A program made the translations under genes and the position numbers. The notes under the pieces were generated by a model that had not been told where the DNA came from, did not search any database, and saw only the letters and a program-made list of their open reading frames with translations. Positions 18,854 to 27,089 of a stretch of DNA of 55,742 bases are shown here, piece after piece. Position 1 is the stretch's first letter. Every line of letters starts with the position of its first letter. Source of the stretch: an uncultured Bacilli bacterium (lineage in GTDB: Bacteria > Bacillota_I > Bacilli_A > RF39 > UBA660); the NCBI GenBank assembly GCA_944372415.1, contig CALVZA010000014.1:1-55742 (forward strand). Reading direction: 5' to 3'.

Positions 18854-19200
18854 TAGTTTGCCTCCTTAATACCGTCACTAACTTTAACAGTTATATGACT
18901 AGTTCTTTTATCTCTTCTATCAACCTTAGAACGTGATCCAATCTTAGATCTTTTTAAAACAGGTCCAGGATTGATAAAACATTCAGATATTACTAAATCT
19001 TCATATTTCATACCAAAATTATTTGTTGCATTAGCACATGCACTATTTAAAACTTTTTTAATTAATCTACTAGATTTAGTATTTGTATTATTTAATATTG
19101 CTACTGCTTCACTGGCTTTCTTGCCTCTTACTAAATCAAGAGTCATTCTAGCTTTTCTTGGAGCAATCATAGCAGATTTATGTATTGCAAACGTTTCCAT
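18853..19200 (-). CDS. rplV: 50S ribosomal protein L22
   Basis: L22 (115 residues) has a globular domain and a beta-hairpin lining the exit tunnel, where macrolide-resistance changes occur. It shows [20 protein letters not shown], then the hairpin tip region [20 protein letters not shown] with a Ser/Lys sequence in place of the common RAMPRAKGRA. It overlaps rpsC by one base. Confidence 0.97.
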   Translation of the reverse strand: METFAIHKSAMIAPRKARMTLDLVRGKKASEAVAILNNTNTKSSRLIKKVLNSACANATNNFGMKYEDLVISECFINPGPVLKRSKIGSRSKVDRRDKRTSHITVKVSDGIKEAN

Positions 19201-19214
19201 CTAATCCTTACCTC

Positions 19215-19478
19215 CTACTTTTGTCCTGCATGTCCGCCGAATTTACGAGTTAAAGCAAATTCGCCTAATTTGTGTCCTACCATATCTTCAGTAACATATA
19301 CCGGAATAAATTCTTTACCATTATGTACTGCAACAGTATGTCCTACAAACTCAGGAAAGATTGTTGAACGACGAGACCAAGTTTTAACAACTTCTTTTTT
19401 ATTTGATTCATTTAATTTAACGATCTTTTTCATAAGACTTTCATCAATGAAAGGACCTTTTTTAATGCTTCTTGCCAT
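19215..19478 (-). CDS. rpsS: 30S ribosomal protein S19
   Basis: S19 (87 residues) sits in the head of the 30S subunit next to S13. Family marks are [33 protein letters not shown] and [18 protein letters not shown]. The gaps of 14 bases on each side hold normal SD sequences. Confidence 0.98.
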   Translation of the reverse strand: MARSIKKGPFIDESLMKKIVKLNESNKKEVVKTWSRRSTIFPEFVGHTVAVHNGKEFIPVYVTEDMVGHKLGEFALTRKFGGHAGQK

Positions 19479-19492
19479 TTAAACACACTCTC

Positions 19493-20323
19493 CTATTTCT
19501 TTCTCTTACTGATAATTAATCTATCAGAAGCTTTCTTATTTTTACGAGTTTTTAATCCTAATGCTGGTTTACCCCAAGGAGTAACAGGACCTTTTCTTCC
19601 TATTGGTGTACGACCTTCTCCACCACCATGAGGGTGATCATTAGGGTTCATAACACTACCACGGTTAGTAGGTCTAATACCCATATGACGACTACGTCCA
19701 GCTTTACCAATATTTACTAATTCATAATCTTCATTACCAACTACACCAATTGTAGCCATACAAGTACCCAATACTAATCTTGTTTCTCCACTTTGAAGAC
19801 GTATCATCACATACTTGCCTTCTCTACCTAATATCTGAGCACTAGCTCCAGCAGAACGAGCAAGTTCAGCACCTTTTCCTGGTTTTAATTCAACATTATG
19901 AATAACTGTACCTACTGGAATATTCTTTAATAACATTGCGTTACCAACTTTAATATCTACTGCTTCACCACTCTCAACAATAGCACCTACTTGTAAATCT
20001 TTTGGAGCGATAATATATCTTTTTTCTCCATCTTTATAAGTAAGTAATGCTATATTTGCACTACGATTTGGATCATATTCAATAGTCGTTACACGAGCAG
20101 GTACTCCAAATTTATTTCTTTTAAAATCTATTAAACGATATTTTCTCTTAGCTCCTCCACCAATGTGTTGAACAGTCATTCTACCTTGATTATTTCTACC
20201 ACCAGTTTTAGTTTTTTTTACTAATAAACTTTTAGTAGGCTTAGAATTTGTTAACTCTTCATTTGCTAAAGTACTCATACCTCTACGACCATTAGTCGTT
20301 GGTTTATATTTCTTTATAGCCAT
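19493..20323 (-). CDS. rplB: 50S ribosomal protein L2
   Basis: L2 (276 residues) is one of the oldest ribosomal proteins, needed for subunit joining and peptidyl-transferase activity. It contains [20 protein letters not shown], the [20 protein letters not shown] segment and the [20 protein letters not shown] loop with the key His. The C-terminus is basic. Confidence 0.99.
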   Translation of the reverse strand: MAIKKYKPTTNGRRGMSTLANEELTNSKPTKSLLVKKTKTGGRNNQGRMTVQHIGGGAKRKYRLIDFKRNKFGVPARVTTIEYDPNRSANIALLTYKDGEKRYIIAPKDLQVGAIVESGEAVDIKVGNAMLLKNIPVGTVIHNVELKPGKGAELARSAGASAQILGREGKYVMIRLQSGETRLVLGTCMATIGVVGNEDYELVNIGKAGRSRHMGIRPTNRGSVMNPNDHPHGGGEGRTPIGRKGPVTPWGKPALGLKTRKNKKASDRLIISKRKK

Positions 20324-20336
20324 ATCTTACACCGCC

Positions 20337-20612
20337 TTACATTTCTATAGTTTGACCGTCAACTAAAGTAACGATAGCCTTTTTATAAGTCTTAGTTTTC
20401 CCAGTATATCTACCAACTCTTTTATCTTTAGATTTAGTATTTAATGTATTTACACTTTTTACCTTTACTCCAAATAAACTTTCTATAGCATTTTTTATTT
20501 GAATTTTATTAGCATCTTTAGCAACTTTGAAAACATAAGTTTTTCCATTACTTGCTAAAACTTGACTTTTTTCAGTTATAACTGGTGCAATAATAATTTC
20601 ACTATTCATCAT
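20337..20612 (-). CDS. rplW: 50S ribosomal protein L23
   Basis: L23 (91 residues) is at the tunnel exit and docks trigger factor and SRP. It has [19 protein letters not shown] and [19 protein letters not shown], the family core. The start codon overlaps the rplD stop by one base. Two adjacent Mets open the frame; either could be used. Confidence 0.97.
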   Translation of the reverse strand: MMNSEIIIAPVITEKSQVLASNGKTYVFKVAKDANKIQIKNAIESLFGVKVKSVNTLNTKSKDKRVGRYTGKTKTYKKAIVTLVDGQTIEM

Positions 20613-21235
20613 TATTTAAGCACCTCCTCTATATATTTAACTGCTGCTTCTTCTATTACCACAGTATCAGCATTAACAATATCATATACGTTAATTTCAT
20701 TAGCCATTAATACTGCTGCATAACCTAAATTTCTAGTTGCTAAATATAAATTTTCAGCATCTTCTAAAGTTATGAATAAAACTTTACCAGCTAATTTTAA
20801 ATTAACAATTAAATTTTTAATATCTTTAGTTTTTAAACTTTCAATATTTAAATTATCAACTATTACTAATTCTTTATTTTTAACTTTATCAGTTAAAGCA
20901 GAACGAATAGCAAGTCCTCTTTCCTTTTTATTCATTTTGAAAGTATAACTACGTGGTGTTACACCAAATACAACTCCACCACCTCTATAATGAGGAGCAC
21001 GAATAGTACCTTGTCTAGCATTACCAGTACCTTTTTGTCTATAAGGTTTCTTTCCTCCACCACTAACTTCACTACGTGTTTTAGTTTTATGAGTTCCTTG
21101 TCTTAAAGAAGCCATTTGTAAATCTAATGCTTTCTTTAAAACTATTTCATTAGTTTCAATATTCCATATGTTATCATTAAGTTTTAAATCACTAGTTTTT
21201 TCACCATTTAAGTTAATAATATCTATTTTTGCCAT
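20612..21235 (-). CDS. rplD: 50S ribosomal protein L4
   Basis: L4 (207 residues) has a long loop reaching the exit tunnel and in some bacteria represses the S10 operon. It shows [20 protein letters not shown] and [20 protein letters not shown] (the tunnel loop), then [13 protein letters not shown]. Given the structured leader upstream of rpsJ, L4-type feedback is conceivable, but in Firmicutes the regulator is not established. Confidence 0.98.
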   Translation of the reverse strand: MAKIDIINLNGEKTSDLKLNDNIWNIETNEIVLKKALDLQMASLRQGTHKTKTRSEVSGGGKKPYRQKGTGNARQGTIRAPHYRGGGVVFGVTPRSYTFKMNKKERGLAIRSALTDKVKNKELVIVDNLNIESLKTKDIKNLIVNLKLAGKVLFITLEDAENLYLATRNLGYAAVLMANEINVYDIVNADTVVIEEAAVKYIEEVLK

Positions 21236-21258
21236 TTCAAATCTCCTTTCATACTGAA

Positions 21259-22008
21259 TTAAACTTCAGCAGTTTCCTCGATTTCTTTAGTTTCTGTTAC
21301 ATCTTCAGTAACTGGTTCTACAGTATCAACAACAGTTTCTTCTGTTATTTCATACTTAACTAGTTCTTTAGGTTCACTTTTTTTATTTCCCTTAACTGCA
21401 GATTTAATTAAAACTAATGAATTCTTTGCGCCTGGAACATTTCCACTTACTAAAATATAATTTTCATTTACATTAACATCAATGATTTCTAAATTTTGAA
21501 TAGTAACTGTTTCACATCCCATATGACCAGCTAATTTTTTACCTTTTAATACTCTCATTGGTCTCATAGTACCCATTGATCCAGGTCTTCTATGATATCT
21601 CGAACCATGTGTTTCAGGTCCACGAGATTGATTATGACGTTTAATTACACCAGCAAAACCTTTACCTTTACTAGTTCCTGTTACGTCAACCTTTTCTCCA
21701 ATATTAAATGTGTCAGCTTTTATAGTACTTCCTAATTCGTAAGTTGCAATATCTTCAACTCTTATTTCTTTTAAGAAGCGCTTAGGAGCAACACCTGCTT
21801 TTTTAGCATGTCCTATTTCTTGTTTTGTAGCATGTTTTTCCTTTTTATCAACAATTCCTAATTGAATAGCATCATAACCGTCTTTTTCTTTTGTTTTAAT
21901 TTGAGTTATAACATTTGGTTCAACAGAAATTACTGTAACAGGAATAACCTTACCATCTGTCGTAAATTTCTCGGTCATACCGATTTTACGTCCTAAGATT
22001 CCTTTCAT
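21259..22008 (-). CDS. rplC: 50S ribosomal protein L3, with acidic C-terminal tail
   Basis: L3 begins [20 protein letters not shown] and carries the conserved loop [20 protein letters not shown] with [12 protein letters not shown]. The family core ends around residue 212. About 35 further residues (ending [19 protein letters not shown]) form an acidic tail that common L3 lacks, unusual for a ribosomal protein but seen as low-complexity extensions in several AT-rich Firmicutes. Confidence 0.97.
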   Translation of the reverse strand: MKGILGRKIGMTEKFTTDGKVIPVTVISVEPNVITQIKTKEKDGYDAIQLGIVDKKEKHATKQEIGHAKKAGVAPKRFLKEIRVEDIATYELGSTIKADTFNIGEKVDVTGTSKGKGFAGVIKRHNQSRGPETHGSRYHRRPGSMGTMRPMRVLKGKKLAGHMGCETVTIQNLEIIDVNVNENYILVSGNVPGAKNSLVLIKSAVKGNKKSEPKELVKYEITEETVVDTVEPVTEDVTETKEIEETAEV

Positions 22009-22021
22009 TTTTTACCTCCAA

Positions 22022-22327
22022 TTATTTAGTTTCAATTTTAACATCAACACCACTTGGAACATCTAAGTGAGTTAAAGCATCAATAACTTCCTTACTAGGA
22101 TTTTTTATATCAATAAGTCTTTTATGAGTACGTCTTTCAAATTGTTCTCTACTATCTTTATATTTATGAACTGCTCTTAATACAGTAAATTTTTCAATTT
22201 CTGTAGGAAGAGGAATAGGTCCTGAAATTTCTCCACCTATTCTTTTGATTGTAGTAACAATCTTACTAGCCGTATCATCAAGTACTTTATGATCATAAGC
22301 CTTTAATCTAATTCTTACTTTTGACAT
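22022..22327 (-). CDS. rpsJ: 30S ribosomal protein S10
   Basis: S10 (101 residues) is both a 30S protein and NusE, the NusB partner in antitermination. It shows [40 protein letters not shown] and [18 protein letters not shown]. The Met of MSKVRIRLK is chosen: GGGAGGGC lies just before it, whereas a longer frame runs into the leader. It opens the operon. Confidence 0.98.
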   Translation of the reverse strand: MSKVRIRLKAYDHKVLDDTASKIVTTIKRIGGEISGPIPLPTEIEKFTVLRAVHKYKDSREQFERRTHKRLIDIKNPSKEVIDALTHLDVPSGVDVKIETK

Positions 22328-22457
22328 TATAAATGCCCTCCCTTCGTTTATATCATTGTATAAACATAGCTCCGTTACGAATTCCCTAATCACTAAACAA
22401 ATTAACAACTCCGCCTAGTGTATCAGCCACCTCGCACATCACAGCCAGTTAAACACA
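22328..22457 (-). promoter_or_regulatory. Structured 5' leader of the S10 operon
   Basis: About 130 bases of predicted transcript precede rpsJ. It is visibly richer in G and C than the flanking intergenic DNA. A perfect 7-bp hairpin GTTTATA/TATAAAC with a 6-base loop (22346-22365) sits just ahead of the SD, and CACTA/TAGTG and TTAAC/GTTAA pairings further up are possible. Several ribosomal operons are autoregulated through such leaders, so a ribosomal-protein-binding element is a reasonable inference. I do not recognise a known leader family here. Confidence 0.45.
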
Positions 22458-22463
22458 ATATTG

Positions 22464-22492
22464 ATTATATACTACTAATGTAAATAATGCAA
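22464..22492 (-). promoter_or_regulatory. Promoter of the S10-spc-alpha operon
   Basis: The minus strand reads TTGCAT, 17 bases, then a perfect TATAAT. This is the only strong promoter upstream of rpsJ and would start a leader of roughly 130 bases. Nothing else was recognised in the roughly 200 bases between here and the plus-strand glycosyltransferase promoter. Confidence 0.75.
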
Positions 22493-22699
22493 GCACAAAT
22501 TGGAAATTTATGAAAATTTCGTGAATTTCTTTCATAACTCTCGATTTACACAATATATATACCATTAAAAAACTATAACAACTATATCAAAAACATTAAT
22601 ACAAACATTTAAATTATATTCACTCATCTCACTTATTAATACCACCAAAATTCACTAACAAATAATAATATTTTAGAAATTTAAAAAAATTTTTCTTAA

Positions 22700-22728
22700 T
22701 TGCTCTACACCACTATTAATGATATAAT
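22700..22728 (+). promoter_or_regulatory. Promoter of the GT2 glycosyltransferase gene
   Basis: TTGCTC and a perfect TATAAT are separated by 17 bases. The -10 ends only 17 bases before the ATG, so the mRNA would begin at or next to the GAGGTG SD, with a leader of about 10 bases. Confidence 0.65.
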
Positions 22729-22745
22729 TACTAAGAGGTGTAAAA

Positions 22746-23681
22746 ATGTTATTAAGCGTAATAATTCCATCTTATAACGAAGAAGGAAATATAATAGAAT
22801 TAAATAAAAAACTAACTAATACTTTAAAAGATTTAGAATATGAATTAATATATATAAATGATGGTTCAACAGATACAACTTTAAATAAAATTAAACAAAT
22901 ATATGAAAAAGATGAACATATAAAATATATATCATTTAGCAAAAATTTTGGTAAAGATGCTGCTATATATGCAGGATTAAAAAAATCATCAGGAGAATAT
23001 ACTTGTATAATAGATTCTGATTTACAACAAAATCCCAAATATATAATCAGCATGTTAAACCATCTAAAAACACATGAAAATACTGACCAAATAGCAATGG
23101 TTATGAAAAATAGAGACAAAGAAAAACTAATTACAAGATTACTAAAAAAAAATTTCTATAAAATAATTAATAAACTATCTGATACTAAATTAATAGATGG
23201 TGCAAGTGATTTTAGAATGTTTAATAAATCTGTTAAAAATGCAATACTTGAATTAAGTGAAAAAAATAGATTTACAAAAGGTATTTTTTCTTGGATTGGA
23301 TTTAATACAGAATATATGTATTACAATGTAGAAAAAAGATTTTCTGGAACAACTAAATTTAATACAAGAAAACAAATAAAATATGCACTAACAGGAATAA
23401 CTAACTATTCTATAAAACCATTACAACTATCAACAATTATAGGCAGTATAATATCACTATTAGCACTAATATATATTATAATAACAATTCTAGAAGTCAT
23501 TATATTTGGAAAGAGTGTTCCAGGTTATGCTTCACTTTTAATAGTGAGTTTATTCTTAGGAGGACTACAATTAATATTTATAGGAATATTAGGTACATAC
23601 TTAGGAAAAACATATACTGAAACAAAAAATAGACCCTTATATATAGAAAAAGAGACTAAAGGATTTGACGACATCCTTTAG
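22746..23681 (+). CDS. Family 2 glycosyltransferase, polyprenyl-phosphate sugar transferase (GtrB/DPM1 type)
   Basis: This membrane enzyme probably transfers a sugar from a nucleotide donor to undecaprenyl phosphate. The GT-A domain (about 1-220) starts SVIIPSYNEEGNI and has IYINDGSTDTT, the FSKNFGKDAAIYAGL loop, the DSD motif in CIIDSDLQQNPKY and DGASDFRMF. Two C-terminal membrane helices (about 235-258 and 268-292) match GtrB, DPM1-like and YkoT-type enzymes. SD GAGGTG precedes the ATG. It faces the T4SS-like block across a shared terminator and its TAG stop lies in that hairpin. The sugar and final acceptor cannot be told; decoration of wall polymers or surface proteins is likely. Confidence 0.9.
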   Translation: MLLSVIIPSYNEEGNIIELNKKLTNTLKDLEYELIYINDGSTDTTLNKIKQIYEKDEHIKYISFSKNFGKDAAIYAGLKKSSGEYTCIIDSDLQQNPKYIISMLNHLKTHENTDQIAMVMKNRDKEKLITRLLKKNFYKIINKLSDTKLIDGASDFRMFNKSVKNAILELSEKNRFTKGIFSWIGFNTEYMYYNVEKRFSGTTKFNTRKQIKYALTGITNYSIKPLQLSTIIGSIISLLALIYIIITILEVIIFGKSVPGYASLLIVSLFLGGLQLIFIGILGTYLGKTYTETKNRPLYIEKETKGFDDIL

Positions 23682-23690
23682 TCTTTTATT
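23654..23690. terminator. Bidirectional terminator between the glycosyltransferase and virD4-like genes
   Basis: A perfect 11-bp stem GACTAAAGGAT/ATCCTTTAGTC with an 8-base loop is flanked by T-rich tails on both strands (TTTTATTTT on plus, TCTTTTT on minus). It serves the two convergent genes. Confidence 0.88.
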
Positions 23691-23694
23691 TTAA

Positions 23695-25974
23695 TTACTC
23701 ATCTTGGAAAAAATCATCAAAATACTGATCATCAGTAATTACATTAGTATTATTAGAAATACTATTATTTTCTATTTCTTTCTTTTCTTCTGGTTTTATA
23801 GAAGAATCTGAATTTTCCATTAACAAATCATTAAATGTTTTATTAATACTACTACTTTCATTATCTTTATCACTAGTCATATCTTTTAAATTTAATGTTT
23901 CAATATTTGATTCTTTTTCCTTATTTAAACTTTCGTCTAAGTCAAACTTAAATTCTTCAAGAACTTTATCTACATCTTTATTAACATCTTGTTCTATTAC
24001 TTGAGGTTTAGTATTTTCTTTCTCTTTTTCTAATCTTTCCTCTTCTTCAAGTTCTGCTATTTTAGCATCTATCTTCTTTAGTAACTCATCGACATCAACT
24101 TCTCCATTTCCCTCAAAAGGATTAGGAAAATTAGTATTATTATTCGACATAGGATTATTTTGAATAAAAGGATTTATCCCTCCACCAAACATGTCAGTTG
24201 CATTCATTCCTCCGAAATTAGAATTTTCAAAAGGATTTGGAGTTCTATTAAGATTATTCATTACTTTATCTTTTTTTCTTTTATTAACAAAATCTTTTAA
24301 ATCAAATAGACCTATCTTACCTTTGGCTCTATCTACAAAATCAGCCTTAGAGTAACTATTTCCCCAATCTATTTCATAACTAGGTTTTAACTTAGTTTTA
24401 AATGGATTTAATCTCGATCTCATTATAATTGCTTCATTCATTTTCATTTTCTGTAAATCACTTACAGTAACTAATGGAGTTGAAGCTGTTTTATCTTTAT
24501 CTTTACTTTTCTTTTCTCCACATAACTTACTAATTTCTTCTAATGCGGCTAACTCAGTAGTTAATAAATAAATCAAATTACCACAATTACTTCGTATAGT
24601 TTCTGCATCTTCTTTACCGTATACATCATTTAATTGAGCAAAATTTTGAATAATAAATGTAAATCTTATTGCTCTACTACGTGCAGCAGTAACCATTGTA
24701 GTAACATCTTTTAATGGAGGCATATTAGCAAACTCATCAAGTATAAAATTAGTTCTAACTGGTAACTCTCCACCACTTTCTTGAGCAACGTCAATTAAAG
24801 TTTCATAACATTGCTTAATAAAAATAGTTGCTAAAGCATGATAAGTAGTTTTTTCATCATGTATTACCATAAAAACAGCAGTTGGCTTTTTACCAATATC
24901 TCGCATATTAAAATCACTGCGACTTAACATTTCTGATAACTGTTCACGACTTGCAAAAAGTCTTATCTTCTGTCTAAAAACAGAAAGAATACCACCCTTA
25001 GTTTCCGTAGGGGAATTTATTGTATTACTTGCAAATACATAAGGTGTACTAGATTCTCCCTTTAAATTAAAATATTCTTTTATATAATTTGATGGCGGAC
25101 ACTTTTCCTCTCCAACAGTAGTTACATAACTAATAGAATTTAAATTTATCTCTTCTTCCTTAGCATCTTCAAATAACCCAAGTGTTACACCAGCAAAATA
25201 ATCCGATGCACTTTTCTCCCAAAATGGATCTTGTGCTTTTTTATCTTGTATAATATTTAATGCAACATCATCTACAAGTTCTGTTGCTTTATCAGTATTA
25301 CCTAACTTATATAATTGATAAGGTAAAGTTAAAGGATTCCAACAATTTCCCTTTTGAGGTTCACGAAAATTTAATACTATAATATTATAACCTCTAGCAC
25401 GCAACAAATTTGAATGATTCTTATAAATTTCTCCCTTAGGATCAGTAATAATCATACTTTCCTTCGCTTTCGCTAAACTGTATACCAAAGGATCTACTAC
25501 ACTAGTAGTTTTACCACTACCAGTTGCACCTATTACTAATGTGTGATTTTCTCCATTATCAACCCACATATCTTTACCGTTATTAATTAGTACTGTTCCA
25601 GCCGCAGTTGAATCAGGACTACTAATAGGAACTTTAACCACTTTAGAGGCATTTTTTATTTCTTTTTCCTTTGACCAACGAGCATACCCTTTTTCATCTT
25701 TTTCACCAATATTAATACCAATTCCTTTACCCTTTTCTCTATTGAAAATATAAGAAGAAACACTAGCAAATATTGCTATCAAAACAACAAAAAATAATAA
25801 AAACGTTCCAAAAATATACTCAGAGCTAAATCCAGCAAAAGGATTTAATCCTAAAAACTCACCTTCATTTATTATACTTACAGCATTACTAACCGCTATA
25901 CTAGATAAAAATAACAAAAAAATACAAAATACTATAAATATAATAAGATCTTTCGAACTAACATTAAATTTCAT
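23695..25974 (-). CDS. VirD4/TraG-type coupling ATPase
   Basis: This membrane-bound ATPase feeds substrates (DNA or protein) into a type IV secretion channel. Two N-terminal helices (about 10-33 and 48-73) are followed by the cytoplasmic motor. Walker A is GATGSGKTTSV (near 155), then IITDPKGEIY and NPLTLPYQL. Walker B is NFILDEFANMP (near 411), with FIIQNFAQL after it. The C-terminal 180 residues are low-complexity, Asn- then Glu/Lys-rich, and may serve as a substrate or partner arm. SD GAAGGG precedes the ATG. It is the last gene of the T4SS-like transcript. No relaxase is nearby, so DNA transfer is not shown. Confidence 0.92.
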   Translation of the reverse strand: MKFNVSSKDLIIFIVFCIFLLFLSSIAVSNAVSIINEGEFLGLNPFAGFSSEYIFGTFLLFFVVLIAIFASVSSYIFNREKGKGIGINIGEKDEKGYARWSKEKEIKNASKVVKVPISSPDSTAAGTVLINNGKDMWVDNGENHTLVIGATGSGKTTSVVDPLVYSLAKAKESMIITDPKGEIYKNHSNLLRARGYNIIVLNFREPQKGNCWNPLTLPYQLYKLGNTDKATELVDDVALNIIQDKKAQDPFWEKSASDYFAGVTLGLFEDAKEEEINLNSISYVTTVGEEKCPPSNYIKEYFNLKGESSTPYVFASNTINSPTETKGGILSVFRQKIRLFASREQLSEMLSRSDFNMRDIGKKPTAVFMVIHDEKTTYHALATIFIKQCYETLIDVAQESGGELPVRTNFILDEFANMPPLKDVTTMVTAARSRAIRFTFIIQNFAQLNDVYGKEDAETIRSNCGNLIYLLTTELAALEEISKLCGEKKSKDKDKTASTPLVTVSDLQKMKMNEAIIMRSRLNPFKTKLKPSYEIDWGNSYSKADFVDRAKGKIGLFDLKDFVNKRKKDKVMNNLNRTPNPFENSNFGGMNATDMFGGGINPFIQNNPMSNNNTNFPNPFEGNGEVDVDELLKKIDAKIAELEEEERLEKEKENTKPQVIEQDVNKDVDKVLEEFKFDLDESLNKEKESNIETLNLKDMTSDKDNESSSINKTFNDLLMENSDSSIKPEEKKEIENNSISNNTNVITDDQYFDDFFQDE

Positions 25975-26005
25975 GATTACATCCCTTCAATTAATTTTAT
26001 TATAA

Positions 26006-26038
26006 AACAAATAGTATATTTTTTCTATACTATTTGTT
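26006..26038 (-). other. Long perfect hairpin between the lipoprotein gene and virD4-like gene
   Basis: AACAAATAGTATA/TATACTATTTGTT is a 13-bp perfect inverted repeat with a 7-base loop. The lipoprotein stop codon is inside it. The minus-strand tail is only TTTAT, so termination would be weak; partial termination or mRNA stabilisation is possible. Confidence 0.5.
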
Positions 26039-26734
26039 TGATTTCTTTATCTTTACATAAATTATAATAGTAAAAAGAACTATTATAATCAATAAAACTA
26101 CAATAATATAATTAATAACATTATTAGCAACATTATTATCAATTTTTGTATATTTATCTAAAATATTATCTGAAAATTGTATACTTATAGATTTATTAGA
26201 ATAATTATCTTTATTTATATACCAATAATAAATTCCATTATCTTCTTTATCAGCATTAGTATGAGAAATATTTTTATCGGTTTTAAAAGATACTGTTATT
26301 TCTTTCAAATAAGGATAACTTTCAAATATATTATTTATACTATTTGCTAATATAATATTATCTGTTACTCTAAATGACTTAAATAAATTATTAACAATAG
26401 AAGAATTTTGATAATCTTCATTTTCTTTAAAATTATAATTTAAATTTAATCCATATTTATTTTGTTCTTTTATCAATTTTTTATTATAATAATTATAATT
26501 TTTTAATATTTCTTCATCTGTCATATCACCAGGCTGATCTTTATAATCTACTAATATTATAGAATTAGTATAATATTCATTAACTAATTCATTAAATTTT
26601 TGATTATATTCATTTTGATTATTTATAACTTCAAAAGATTCATTAAAAATATCGTCTTCATATACAAGATTATAATTTGCTACACAACCAGACATTATAA
26701 TTGTAATAAATACTAAAAGTATAATTTTTCTCAT
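26030..26734 (-). CDS. Membrane lipoprotein with a C-terminal transmembrane helix
   Basis: I do not recognise a family. A lipoprotein signal (lipobox IIMSGC, Cys near 17) starts the 234-residue protein. A soluble extracellular domain with many Tyr and Asn (about 20-200) follows, then a second hydrophobic helix (IIVVLLIIIVLFTIIIYVKI) and a short basic tail. The soluble part could form a TPM-like or pilus-base domain, but no motif decides. Its position between the wall enzymes and virD4 in a T4SS-like transcript suggests a structural or assembly role. A lipid anchor plus a C-terminal membrane helix is a rare topology. Confidence 0.7.
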   Translation of the reverse strand: MRKIILLVFITIIMSGCVANYNLVYEDDIFNESFEVINNQNEYNQKFNELVNEYYTNSIILVDYKDQPGDMTDEEILKNYNYYNKKLIKEQNKYGLNLNYNFKENEDYQNSSIVNNLFKSFRVTDNIILANSINNIFESYPYLKEITVSFKTDKNISHTNADKEDNGIYYWYINKDNYSNKSISIQFSDNILDKYTKIDNNVANNVINYIIVVLLIIIVLFTIIIYVKIKKSNK

Positions 26735-26747
26735 TATATCACCTATT

Positions 26748-27089
26748 CTAATGATGTTTTATAATATTTAAATAAGTTAAAAAGTTAACATCAGTATCTC
26801 TGTTATAAGGTCTCCAAGCTTTATGATAAAATATTTGTGATTTAAACCAAAAGTATGAATATATATGAACAACAGTCTTATCTACTGCTTCAAGTTGTAC
26901 AACTAGGTAATCCTCTCCATAAACATGACACAGCTTAATTTTTACTGAATAAAAATTCATTTCATAAGATGTATAACTAGTATAAACAGCTTTGACGTTC
27001 CTAATAAATCATCGCAATTTCCTTTTCTACAATATTTTCTCCCCCAAATCTTGCATCATAATTTCATTATCAAAACTAGAATCATACAT
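26748..27089 (-). pseudogene. Decayed small gene with frameshifts
   Basis: An ATG that overlaps the stop of the upstream gene (ATGTATGA) opens MYDSSFDNEIMMQDLGEKIL and soon stops. The next frame then continues with RKYCRKGNCDDLLGTS, and the third with KAVYTSYTSYEMNFYSVKIK through to a stop at 26748. The last piece is a 70-residue open frame if read from its own Met, but its coding character extends upstream of that Met. The three pieces together look like one ~110-residue gene with two frameshifts. The family is unknown. Sequence error is an alternative explanation. Confidence 0.5.

Noticed and set aside
26006-26038. Strong terminator before the virD4-like gene.
   Set aside because: The stem is long but the T run is short (TTTAT). 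It is listed only as a hairpin, since ending transcription there would leave virD4 without a clear promoter.
26748-26960. Intact 70-residue gene.
   Set aside because: Coding character continues upstream of its Met in the same and other frames, and there is no SD, so it fits a decayed gene better.
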